DNA of 6,630 nt from Emcibacter sp. (GTDB lineage: Bacteria > Pseudomonadota > Alphaproteobacteria > Sphingomonadales > Emcibacteraceae): contig JALUWZ010000176.1 of NCBI GenBank assembly GCA_027019205.1, forward strand, positions 1 to 6,630, given 5' to 3'. Shown in pieces: positions 1-6,630 of this stretch (position 1 is its first letter; each line of letters starts with the position of its first letter). Made by a program: the position numbers and the translations under genes. The notes beneath the pieces were generated by a model that worked only from the letters and a program-made list of their open reading frames with translations, was not told the origin of the DNA and did not search any database.

Positions 1-351
1 CATTTTTGCCGGATCAATCAGGAACAGATTTGCCCCGTAATAATAGATCACCGACAGCAGCAGAAAGCCGCTGATCCAGGTGAAATAGGCTTCCCATTTG
101 AACCAGTGCAGGTCTTCGGGCATATGATCCGGCGCGACCTGATATTTCAGGTTATGATAAAATCCGCCGCCATGCACCGCCCATAATTCGCCGCCGACCC
201 CCTGATCAATATCCTCTTGCGAAGCCGGTTTCTTCAGATTGTTATCAAGCCAGATAAAATAAAATGACGAGCCAATCCACGCGATCCCGGTGATCAGATG
301 CAGCCAGCGCAGGGCAAGGCCAAGCCAGCTTGTAATATCGACCTCCATCAT
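1..351 (-). CDS. puuD: Membrane-bound urate hydroxylase PuuD, N-terminal part (partial)
   Basis: The first 117 codons of a gene continuing past the left edge, open in frame to base 1. The family is an integral membrane urate oxidase (former DUF989) that makes 5-hydroxyisourate and, in full-length members, passes electrons to a fused C-terminal cytochrome c domain. Visible here are a first membrane helix at about residues 9-35 with His18 (RWLHLITGIAWIG), a hydrophilic loop with the characteristic WAVHGGGFYH segment (57-66) and HWFKWEAYFTW (82-92), and a second helix at about 88-110. The cytochrome c domain would lie outside the window and cannot be confirmed. The start could be ATG at 351 (1-nt overlap with the malate synthase TGA), the next ATG at 348, or in-frame GTG at 354 (4-nt overlap); a G-rich stretch just upstream serves any of them. 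It fills the uricase step between xanthine dehydrogenase and UraH. Confidence 0.88.
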   Translation of the reverse strand, partial: MMEVDITSWLGLALRWLHLITGIAWIGSSFYFIWLDNNLKKPASQEDIDQGVGGELWAVHGGGFYHNLKYQVAPDHMPEDLHWFKWEAYFTWISGFLLLSVIYYYGANLFLIDPAKM

Positions 352-1955
352 CACAGCCGCCCGTCCCGTTCATAGCGCAGGATATAGTCATAGGCGGGAG
401 TGGTCAGAAAATCCTCAAGCCGGTCCGACATCACCAGATCACGGAACAGACTTTCGGCATCCTTCAGAAAGGGGTCGTCTCCCTGTGCCTCCCTTAAGGC
501 GGCGCATTCCTGATCAAGGAATTCTGTCATAAGATCATCGCTGATCACCCGTCCATCGGCGAGATTTGCCCGGTGACGGCGCCACTGCCAGAGCTGGGTG
601 CGGGAAATTTCCGCCGTTGCCGCATCCTCCATCAGGTGATAGAGCGGCACACAGCCCAACCCCCCGAGCCAGGATTTCAGATAGAGCAGCCCGACATTGA
701 TATTCTGCCGCAGACCGGCCTCGGTAATCTCTCCCCCGGGTACGGTGAGCAGGTCAGCCGCCGTAACCTCCACATCTTCGCGCCGCCGGTCAAGCTGGTT
801 AGGCCCCGGCATATGCCGGTCAAAAATCTCCCGCGCCTGATCGACCAGCCCCGGATGGGCGACCCATGTGCCGTCATGGCCGTCCGTCGCCTCGCGGTTT
901 TTATCGGCAATAAATTTTTCGATGGCCGCCCGGTTGGCGTCAACATCATTCTTGATCGGGATCTGTGCCGCCATGCCGCCCATGGCATGCGCCCCGCGCC
1001 GGTGGCAGACCCGGATCAGGTTAAGGCTGTAGGAGCGCAAAAAATGACAGGTCATGGTGACCGCCCCCCGGTCCGGCAGGATATGACCGGCATGAGCCGA
1101 GAATTTCTTGATAAAGCTGAAAATATAATCCCAGCGCCCGCAATTCAGCGCCGTGATATGGTCTTTCAGTTCATAAAGAATTTCATCAAGCTGGAAACTC
1201 GCTGTAATGGTCTCGATCAATATCGTCACCCGGACCGCGCCGCGCGGCAAACCGAGCCGGTCCTCGGCATGCTTGAGAATATCACGCCACAGCCGGGCCT
1301 CAAGATAATGTTCGAGCTTCGGCAGATAAAAATAGGCGCCGCTGCCTTTCTGTTGCAGCAAATCACGATTGTGAAACAGATAGAGGCCGAAATCAAACAG
1401 GGATGCACTGATTGCCTGTCCCCCGACCCGCAGATGTTGTTCCACCATATGCAGCCCCCGGGGCCGCACCATCAGCACCGCCGGATTGTCCATAAGCCGG
1501 TATTCCTTGCCATTTGTTTCATTGGTAAATTCAATGCTGCCACTATTGGCATCGCGCAGATTTATCTGGCCATTGATCAGATTTTCCCATGTCGGCGTAT
1601 TCGAATCCTCAAAATCCGCCATAAAGGCATTGGCGCCGCTGTTCAGGGCATTGATCACCATCTTGCGGTCCACCGGGCCGGTAATCTCGACCCGCCGGTC
1701 CTGCAAATCCCCGGGCGCCGGGCGAACAGTCCAGTCTGCCTGTCTGATATCTACGGTTTCCGGCGGAAAATCAAGCTGTTCCCCCTGATCAAGCCTGTGC
1801 TGAAGCCCTTCCCTTGCCGCCATCAACTCACGGCGTCGCGCACCAAATTTATCTTCCAGATCGATAATAAATGCCAGCGCATCCGGGGTTAATATCTCCT
1901 CCTGCCCGGCAACAGGACGGGCCATAATTTCATATTCAATATTGGATAACGTCAT
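351..1955 (-). CDS. aceB: Malate synthase, isoform A type
   Basis: A 534-residue enzyme condensing glyoxylate with acetyl-CoA to give malate and CoA; cytoplasmic. It is clearly colinear with E. coli AceB (about 533 residues) and not the roughly 720-residue GlcB isoform. Landmarks: DRRVEITGPVDRKMVINALN (86-105), FMADFEDS (111-118), a catalytic arginine in VRPRGLH (Arg164 or Arg166), the probable Mg2+ ligand Glu248 (LIETI), the family signature at 264-279 containing LNCGRWDYIF with probable Mg2+ ligand Asp276, NGHDGTW-type segment DGHDGTWVAHPGL (358-370), and MEDAATAEISR with the probable catalytic base Asp444. The signature has Ala269 where E. coli has Gly. The first ATG is preferred because it overlaps the xdhC stop (ATGA) and follows a purine-rich stretch; Met11 lacks such a signal. 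No isocitrate lyase gene is adjacent, so the context points to glyoxylate from purine breakdown and not the glyoxylate bypass. That role is inferred. Confidence 0.95.
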   Translation of the reverse strand: MTLSNIEYEIMARPVAGQEEILTPDALAFIIDLEDKFGARRRELMAAREGLQHRLDQGEQLDFPPETVDIRQADWTVRPAPGDLQDRRVEITGPVDRKMVINALNSGANAFMADFEDSNTPTWENLINGQINLRDANSGSIEFTNETNGKEYRLMDNPAVLMVRPRGLHMVEQHLRVGGQAISASLFDFGLYLFHNRDLLQQKGSGAYFYLPKLEHYLEARLWRDILKHAEDRLGLPRGAVRVTILIETITASFQLDEILYELKDHITALNCGRWDYIFSFIKKFSAHAGHILPDRGAVTMTCHFLRSYSLNLIRVCHRRGAHAMGGMAAQIPIKNDVDANRAAIEKFIADKNREATDGHDGTWVAHPGLVDQAREIFDRHMPGPNQLDRRREDVEVTAADLLTVPGGEITEAGLRQNINVGLLYLKSWLGGLGCVPLYHLMEDAATAEISRTQLWQWRRHRANLADGRVISDDLMTEFLDQECAALREAQGDDPFLKDAESLFRDLVMSDRLEDFLTTPAYDYILRYERDGRL

Positions 1956-2884
1956 GTGTTTTCTTTCTCTCGCATAGATAATAATTGTGCGGCGACCGCA
2001 ATCGCAATGACATCCGGCGATTTGCCCGTGATGTCCTTCAGGCCAATCGGACAGGTCAGGGCCTCAAGCTGCCCCTCTGTCCCGCCGGATTTGAGATGAT
2101 ATCGGACAAAACGCGCCCGCTTGGTCGCGGAACCGATCATGCCGCAATAGCGGGAATCAGCCCTTTTCAACACCGCGCCGGTAATCTCATAATCCAGTTT
2201 ATGGCTGTAGGTAAATACCAGAAAGACCGTTCCCGCCGGGGCATTGGCGACATATTTCAGCGGCTCCGGGGACAAAATCCTCTCCACATTATCGGCCACC
2301 AGTTCCGGAAACTGCCCTTCGCGGTCATCAATCCATGTTACCTCGAAATTGAGCCGGCCCAACACTGCCGCCATCGCCTTGCCAACATGTCCGGCCCCGA
2401 ACATATAGAGCGGTACGGCATCATTCGAATGCCATTCATATAATATGCCGTCCGGAATATCTTCCTGCGGCATGGTGACGAGAGATTTGCCAACCTCTGC
2501 CCCGCCTGTTGCCGACATCAGGCCATAAGGCATCCGCTTTTCCACCGCAGCCATGATCTGACCCAGCAGCGGCAGATGTGATTCGGTTAATTTCTCCAGC
2601 AGGACATTTGTCGCCCCGCCACAGCATTGGCCAAGCAGCGGCCCAAGGGCATAATGCTGATAGAGAAGCCTGACGTCAGGGGAGTCGAGCATCTTTCGCG
2701 CCTGTTCCGTCACCATAAATTCCAGATTGCCGCCGCCGATGGTCCCCCGGACCCGCGTATCACCAACCAGCATCCTGGTCCCGGAGCCGCGCGGGGTCGA
2801 ACCATTGGCCTCCCCCAAAGTCACCAGAATGACCTGACCCTGACGGCGGATAATCCCCTGTGCTGTCGCGGCCCAGTTTTTCAT
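1952..2884 (-). CDS. xdhC: Xanthine dehydrogenase accessory protein XdhC
   Basis: A 310-residue cytoplasmic chaperone. In the known family it binds molybdenum cofactor, supports its sulfuration and inserts it into XdhB; it is not part of the final enzyme. The N-terminal XdhC/CoxI domain shows GSTPR (28-32), GTIGGGNLE (47-55) and a GQCCGG cysteine pair (85-90); in the R. capsulatus protein a cysteine in this region is linked to cofactor binding. The C-terminal Rossmann-like domain shows FGAGHVG (162-168) with acidic residues Asp186/Asp187 after the second strand, CGMIGSATKR (247-256) and the closing CPIGL...GKSP element (278-290) typical of the family. The ATG directly follows the TAA of xdhB with no spacer and almost no Shine-Dalgarno sequence, so translation probably depends on ribosomes finishing xdhB. 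Its stop overlaps the malate synthase start as ATGA. Confidence 0.95.
   Translation of the reverse strand: MKNWAATAQGIIRRQGQVILVTLGEANGSTPRGSGTRMLVGDTRVRGTIGGGNLEFMVTEQARKMLDSPDVRLLYQHYALGPLLGQCCGGATNVLLEKLTESHLPLLGQIMAAVEKRMPYGLMSATGGAEVGKSLVTMPQEDIPDGILYEWHSNDAVPLYMFGAGHVGKAMAAVLGRLNFEVTWIDDREGQFPELVADNVERILSPEPLKYVANAPAGTVFLVFTYSHKLDYEITGAVLKRADSRYCGMIGSATKRARFVRYHLKSGGTEGQLEALTCPIGLKDITGKSPDVIAIAVAAQLLSMREKENT
1963..1971 (-). promoter_or_regulatory. Purine-rich ribosome-binding stretch before the malate synthase start
   Basis: On the coding strand the last codons of xdhC read GAGAGAAAG, beginning about 15 nt and ending 7 nt before the ATG that overlaps the xdhC stop. It is only a weak match to the Shine-Dalgarno consensus, but it favours the first ATG over the in-frame Met11, which has no purine-rich stretch before it. 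The ATGA overlap itself probably contributes by re-initiation. Confidence 0.35.
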
Positions 2885-5170
2885 TTACGCCTGCTTTATC
2901 ACGGTTACGGCACGGAGAATTTCTTCCGGGGTTGCCGGGGCGTTGATCTGTGGATTTATTTTATAGCCGCCAACGCTCGCCACCGCATCGCAGATCGCCG
3001 AAAAGACCGAAATCCCCAGCATAAGCGGCGGCTCGCCAACGGCTTTTGAGCGGTGAATGGTCGGTTCCGTATTATATCCCCGGTCCCATAAGTCGATATT
3101 GAAAATCTCCGGCCTGTCACCGCAGGTCGGAATTTTATAGGTCGAGGGGGCGTGAGTCATCAGCTGCCCCCGGTCGCTATAGACCAGTTCCTCGGTCGTC
3201 AGCCAGCCCATGCCCTGAATAAAGCCGCCTTCGATCTGCCCGAGGTCAATTGCCGGGTTGAGCGAACGGCCCGCTTCATGCAGAATATCAACCCTGATCA
3301 CCCGCATTTCCCCGGTCAGCGTATCAATCTCGACCTCGGACACGGCGGCACCATAGGCAAAATAATAGAAGGGTCGGCCCTTATGCTGCACCCGGTCATA
3401 ATGAATTTTCGGCGTCTTGTAAAATCCGCTGGCCGACAGCGACACCCGGTTCATATAAGCCGCATGCACCAGATCGGCAAAGGAGATTTCCTGATTGTCG
3501 AGACAGACCATATTGTCGCGGAAGGTGATATTTTCCGGCGGGCAGTCATATTTTTTTGCGGCAAATTCCACCAGCCGGTCTTTCAGGGTCCGGGCCGCAG
3601 CCTGTGCCGCCATGCCGTTAAGGTCAGTGCCGGACGAGGCTGCGGTCGCCGAAGTATTGGGCACCTTGTCGGTCCGGGTCGCGCTGATTTTTACCCTGTC
3701 CAGATCAATCCCCAATTCTCCGGCCACCACCTGCGCCACCTTGATAAACAGCCCCTGCCCCATTTCGGTGCCGCCATGATTGAGGTGAACACTGCCGTCG
3801 GCATAGATATGGATCAAGGCCCCGGCCTGATTTAAATGGGTCAGGGTGAAGGAGATACCGAATTTAACCGGGGTCAGGGCAATGCCCTTTTTCACATAAG
3901 GGCTGTTTTTATTGAAGGCGCGAATGGTCTGCCGCCGGTTGCGGTAACCGGCCTTCTGTTCAAGTTCGGCGATAATATCCGGGGCGACATTATCCTCCAC
4001 CGTCTGATAATAGGGGGTGATATTGCGTTCACCCTTGCCGTAAAGATTAATCTTCCTGACCTCCAGCGGGTCAAGACCAAGACGCAGGGCAATTACGTCC
4101 ATCACCCGTTCAATGGCGATCACCCCCTGCGGCCCGCCAAAGCCGCGAAAGGCGGTGTTGGAAACGGTATGGGTCCGAAAACGCCGGGAATGAATGGTGA
4201 CATTTTCCAGATAATAGCTGTTGTCGGCATGAAACATCGCCCGGTCATTGACCGGCAGTGACAGGTCCATCGAACAGCCGCAGCGCGATTCCAGCAGCAA
4301 GTCAATCGCCGTAATCCGCCCCCGGCCATCAAAGCCCACATCATAGCCTATTTCAAAATCATGGCGTTTGCCGGTTATGATCATGTCATCATCCCGGTCA
4401 AGGCATAATTTCGCCGCCCGTCCGGTCGTCACTGCCACCAGCGCCGCCGCCGCCGCGAATAAGGCCGGCTGGGTTTCCTTGCCGCCAAAGCCGCCACCCA
4501 TCCGCCGCAGCTCGACCGTGACCGCGTGGGACGGGACGCCCAATACCCCGGCCACCAGATGCTGAACCTCGGCTGGATGCTGGGTCGAGGAAAAGACATG
4601 CACGTCGCCGCCTTCATTCGGCATTGCCAGACAGACCTGCCCCTCAAGATAGAAATGATCCTGCCCGCCAACGCTGAAATGGCCGCTTTGCCGATATTCT
4701 GCCTTTCCAAGGGCCGCCGCACTGTCGCCGCGCTGCATGGTCTGGGCGGTGTCAATATCCGCATCCGCCTCCCGCGCCCCGGCTATGGTGACGATATGGT
4801 CAAGCTCCTGCCATGAAATTTCGGCAAGCGCGGCGGCCTTGCGGGCAATATCCCGGCTTTCCGCCGCGACCACAAACAGTGATTGCCCGATATATTGCAC
4901 CTCGTCCACGGCAAATAACGGATCGTCACCCACTGACGGGCTGACATCATTGACCCCGGGAATATCTTCTGCCGACAATACCGTCACCACGCCGGGAAAG
5001 TCGCGCACCGGGTCAAGATTTATCGATTTTATCCGGGCATGGGCCAGCGGGCTTTGAGCGATATAAAGATGCAGCAGATGCTTTGGCTCCGGCAGGTCAT
5101 CAATGTAGAGCGCCGCGCCGGTCACATGCCGGACACTGCTGTCATGGGCGGGGGCGTTACGATCAATCAT
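2885..5170 (-). CDS. xdhB: Xanthine dehydrogenase, molybdenum-binding large subunit XdhB
   Basis: A 761-residue catalytic subunit carrying the molybdopterin cofactor; it hydroxylates hypoxanthine to xanthine and xanthine to urate. The N-terminal hammerhead domain covers about residues 1-125 and the Mo-cofactor-binding domains follow. Active-site residues can be placed by motif: Gln197 (SSTQHP), Glu232 (GGGFGGKE), Arg310 (LPVNDR), Phe344 (AFRGFGGPQG), Phe441 (FGISFTL) and the catalytic base Glu713 (VGEPPL). GGTEMGQG (466-473) is a cofactor-binding loop. Glu232 and Arg310 are the purine-positioning pair known from xanthine dehydrogenases; aldehyde oxidases differ there, so this is a purine enzyme and not a generic Mo hydroxylase. 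From memory, Gln197, Glu232 and Arg310 have the same numbers as in the Rhodobacter capsulatus enzyme. The start overlaps xdhA by 8 nt after a G-rich stretch; the TAA stop abuts the xdhC ATG. It should form an (AB)2 complex with XdhA. Confidence 0.97.
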   Translation of the reverse strand: MIDRNAPAHDSSVRHVTGAALYIDDLPEPKHLLHLYIAQSPLAHARIKSINLDPVRDFPGVVTVLSAEDIPGVNDVSPSVGDDPLFAVDEVQYIGQSLFVVAAESRDIARKAAALAEISWQELDHIVTIAGAREADADIDTAQTMQRGDSAAALGKAEYRQSGHFSVGGQDHFYLEGQVCLAMPNEGGDVHVFSSTQHPAEVQHLVAGVLGVPSHAVTVELRRMGGGFGGKETQPALFAAAAALVAVTTGRAAKLCLDRDDDMIITGKRHDFEIGYDVGFDGRGRITAIDLLLESRCGCSMDLSLPVNDRAMFHADNSYYLENVTIHSRRFRTHTVSNTAFRGFGGPQGVIAIERVMDVIALRLGLDPLEVRKINLYGKGERNITPYYQTVEDNVAPDIIAELEQKAGYRNRRQTIRAFNKNSPYVKKGIALTPVKFGISFTLTHLNQAGALIHIYADGSVHLNHGGTEMGQGLFIKVAQVVAGELGIDLDRVKISATRTDKVPNTSATAASSGTDLNGMAAQAAARTLKDRLVEFAAKKYDCPPENITFRDNMVCLDNQEISFADLVHAAYMNRVSLSASGFYKTPKIHYDRVQHKGRPFYYFAYGAAVSEVEIDTLTGEMRVIRVDILHEAGRSLNPAIDLGQIEGGFIQGMGWLTTEELVYSDRGQLMTHAPSTYKIPTCGDRPEIFNIDLWDRGYNTEPTIHRSKAVGEPPLMLGISVFSAICDAVASVGGYKINPQINAPATPEEILRAVTVIKQA

Positions 5171-6581
5171 GCCCTGCCCCCAGCCAGACTTTCAGAATCA
5201 GGTTTTTGGCCACCTGCAGCCGATATTGGGCCGTGGCGCGCATATCACTGAGCGGCGTAAAATCCTTCTCCAGAGCGGTCATTGCCTGCTCGACCCCGCT
5301 TTGCTGCCATATGGCCCCTTCGAGTGCGGTCTCGCAGGCCGTGGCCCGTTTCGGGATTTCTGCCATGCCGCCGAAGGCTATTCGGACATGACGCCGCCTT
5401 TCCCCGTCCTGACGGAAACTCATGCCCATACAGAGGGCGGAAATATCCTGATCAAAACGTTTGGAGATTTTATAGGCGATAAACTGCTGATTCTCCTCAG
5501 GCAGCGGCAGAATAATCTCCTCGATAAACTCCCCGGCCCGCAGGTCCTGTTTGCCGTAGGTCAGAAAATAATCTTCCAGATCAATGATCCGGCTTTCTGC
5601 CCCCCGGCGCAGTTTCAGCCCGGCCCCGAGCGCGATCAGGCAGGGCGGGCAGTCACCGATCGGCGAGCCATTGGCAATATTGCCGCCCAAGGTCCCCTGA
5701 TTCCTGACCTGTGTCGCGCCGATCCGCCGGATAATGGTGCCAAAATCCGGATAATGACGGGCAATATGGTCGATGGCGCGGGCGTAGGTCACCCCGGCGC
5801 CGATATGCAGAGTGCCGTCCCGTTCATCAATCTCTTGCAACTCCCTGACATTGCCGAGATAGATCACCGTCCCGAGGTCACGATGCTGTTTGGTGACCAT
5901 GAGGCCGACATCGGTGCCGCCCGCCAGCAACGTCGCCTCGGGATATTCCATCACCAACCGGGCGAGATCACCCTTTGTCGCCGGGGCAAAATAACCGGAC
6001 TCCCCCGTCAGGGAAAAACCGGCCTTGCTCTCAAGGGATTTCAACAGACGCACCCTGTCCGCGAGGGAAATTTCCGGGTGCGGGGCCGGATACTCATGCA
6101 TTTTCTGCGCCGCCGTGATAATCGGCCCGTAACCGGTACAGCGGCACAGATTCCCGGCCAGCGCCTGATTAATCTCCTCAAGATCGGGCGGCCCCTTGTG
6201 CGACAGGGACAGCGCATAAAGCGACATGACAATCCCCGGGGTACAAAACCCGCATTGGGAGCCATGATGATCAACCAGCGCCTGCTGCACCGGATGAAGC
6301 GTGCCATCCCCCCCGCGCAGGCTTTCCACTGTCAGCAATTCCCTGCCCTGCAAGGTCGGCAGGAACAGAATACAGGCATTGACGGCCTTGTAAACTATGG
6401 TTTCGCCTGTCCGTTCCCCGACAATAACCGTACAGGCCCCGCAATCGCCCTCGGCACAGCCTTCCCTTGTACCGGTCCTCTGCATCTCGTAACGCAGCCA
6501 GGATAACAGGGTCCGGGTTGGCTCAACATCCTTCACTTCCCTGATTTTGCCATCAAGCAGAAACCGCACGCTATCCGACAT
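5163..6581 (-). CDS. xdhA: Xanthine dehydrogenase, FeS/FAD small subunit XdhA
   Basis: A 472-residue cytoplasmic subunit that passes electrons from the molybdenum centre of XdhB through two [2Fe-2S] clusters to FAD, and then normally to NAD+. Domains in order: a plant-ferredoxin-type [2Fe-2S] domain with Cys42, Cys47, Cys50 (GCAEGDCGAC) and Cys70; a helical [2Fe-2S] domain with Cys110, Cys113 (SQCGFCTPG) and the pair Cys146/Cys148 (NLCRCTGY); a linker at about 165-195; an FAD domain with LLAGGTDVG (218-226) and GTLGGNIANGSPIGD (296-310); and the C-terminal flavoprotein domain from about 365. All eight cluster cysteines are present, and the length is typical of stand-alone XdhA. The start lies 3 nt after the uraH stop, with a weak G-rich Shine-Dalgarno-like stretch inside the uraH tail. 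The end overlaps xdhB by 8 nt. NAD+ as acceptor is inferred from the family. Confidence 0.96.
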   Translation of the reverse strand: MSDSVRFLLDGKIREVKDVEPTRTLLSWLRYEMQRTGTREGCAEGDCGACTVIVGERTGETIVYKAVNACILFLPTLQGRELLTVESLRGGDGTLHPVQQALVDHHGSQCGFCTPGIVMSLYALSLSHKGPPDLEEINQALAGNLCRCTGYGPIITAAQKMHEYPAPHPEISLADRVRLLKSLESKAGFSLTGESGYFAPATKGDLARLVMEYPEATLLAGGTDVGLMVTKQHRDLGTVIYLGNVRELQEIDERDGTLHIGAGVTYARAIDHIARHYPDFGTIIRRIGATQVRNQGTLGGNIANGSPIGDCPPCLIALGAGLKLRRGAESRIIDLEDYFLTYGKQDLRAGEFIEEIILPLPEENQQFIAYKISKRFDQDISALCMGMSFRQDGERRRHVRIAFGGMAEIPKRATACETALEGAIWQQSGVEQAMTALEKDFTPLSDMRATAQYRLQVAKNLILKVWLGAGHD

Positions 6582-6584
6582 TGG

Positions 6585-6630
6585 TCAACTGCCCCGGTAT
6601 GTGCTGTAGCCATAGGGCGACAGCAGCAGC
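6585..6630 (-). CDS. uraH: 5-hydroxyisourate hydrolase, C-terminal end (partial)
   Basis: Only the last 14 codons and the TGA stop are inside the window; the rest lies beyond the right edge. The readable tail is LLLSPYGYSTYRGS. The terminal Tyr-Arg-Gly-Ser tetrapeptide after an SPYGYSTY segment is the hallmark of 5-hydroxyisourate hydrolases (HIUase, transthyretin-related proteins) and separates them from true transthyretin. In this family the C-terminal strand lines the active site at the tetramer interface. The enzyme hydrolyses 5-hydroxyisourate, the product of urate oxidation, to OHCU in the ureide pathway. The stop codon sits 3 nt before the xdhA start, so it is the upstream partner of the xanthine dehydrogenase genes in one transcript. 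The identification rests on a short tail, but one that is highly specific and fits the context. Confidence 0.85.
   Translation of the reverse strand, partial: LLLSPYGYSTYRGS

Noticed and set aside
573..1892. Long plus-strand open frame (about 439 codons) antisense to the malate synthase gene
   Set aside because: Its predicted product has no recognisable domain and low-complexity His/Pro/Arg-rich composition. It lies wholly opposite a strongly conserved enzyme and is explained by codon bias of the minus-strand gene.
1898..1905. Near-perfect AGGAGGAG Shine-Dalgarno-like sequence inside the malate synthase gene
   Set aside because: It encodes Gln-Glu-Glu near residues 18-20. The nearest downstream ATG is out of frame and about 15 nt away, too far for efficient initiation, and no conserved frame follows it.
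1923..1925. Met11 as an alternative malate synthase start
   Set aside because: No purine-rich stretch precedes it, whereas the first ATG has one and forms the ATGA overlap with xdhC that fits the other junctions.
3551..3557. Run of seven A on the coding strand of xdhB, in the correct phase (A AAA AAA) for -1 ribosomal slippage
   Set aside because: It simply encodes Ala-Lys-Lys at residues 538-540 (GCA AAA AAA). A -1 slip would reach a stop after one more codon and give a truncated enzyme lacking Glu713; no stimulatory structure or conserved product was seen.
5169..6506. Long plus-strand open frame (about 445 codons) antisense to xdhA
   Set aside because: Same reasoning: it mirrors a fully conserved FeS/FAD protein, its translation resembles no family, and it would need a promoter inside the operon on the other strand.

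Overview
The window is a single uninterrupted minus-strand operon segment for purine (xanthine/urate) catabolism. Read in transcription order (right to left) it holds the last 14 codons of 5-hydroxyisourate hydrolase (uraH), xdhA (FeS/FAD subunit of xanthine dehydrogenase), xdhB (molybdenum subunit), xdhC (molybdenum-cofactor insertion chaperone), an isoform-A malate synthase (aceB type), and the first 117 codons of a membrane-bound urate hydroxylase (puuD). There is essentially no non-coding DNA: the junctions are a 3-nt gap, an 8-nt overlap, direct abutment, a 4-nt overlap and a 1-nt (or 4-nt) overlap.

The organism is probably an alphaproteobacterium. This is inferred from the split XdhA/XdhB/XdhC layout of Rhodobacter capsulatus type, the match of several active-site residue numbers to that enzyme, the PuuD-type urate oxidation system, and moderately GC-rich coding DNA. 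No ribosomal RNA or other taxonomic marker is present, so genus cannot be named.

How the genes work together: XdhA/XdhB, matured by XdhC, oxidise hypoxanthine and xanthine to urate in the cytoplasm. PuuD oxidises urate at the membrane to 5-hydroxyisourate, and UraH hydrolyses that toward OHCU and allantoin. Complete allantoin breakdown releases glyoxylate, and the malate synthase would condense it with acetyl-CoA to malate. The segment thus carries early steps of the route and a step for assimilating its terminal carbon product. The intermediate steps (uraD, allantoinase, allantoate and ureidoglycolate enzymes) are not in the window.

I see no mobile element, CRISPR array, RNA gene, terminator or promoter inside the window, and no sign of an entirely new system. 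The feature most worth following is the malate synthase built into the purine operon through translational coupling.
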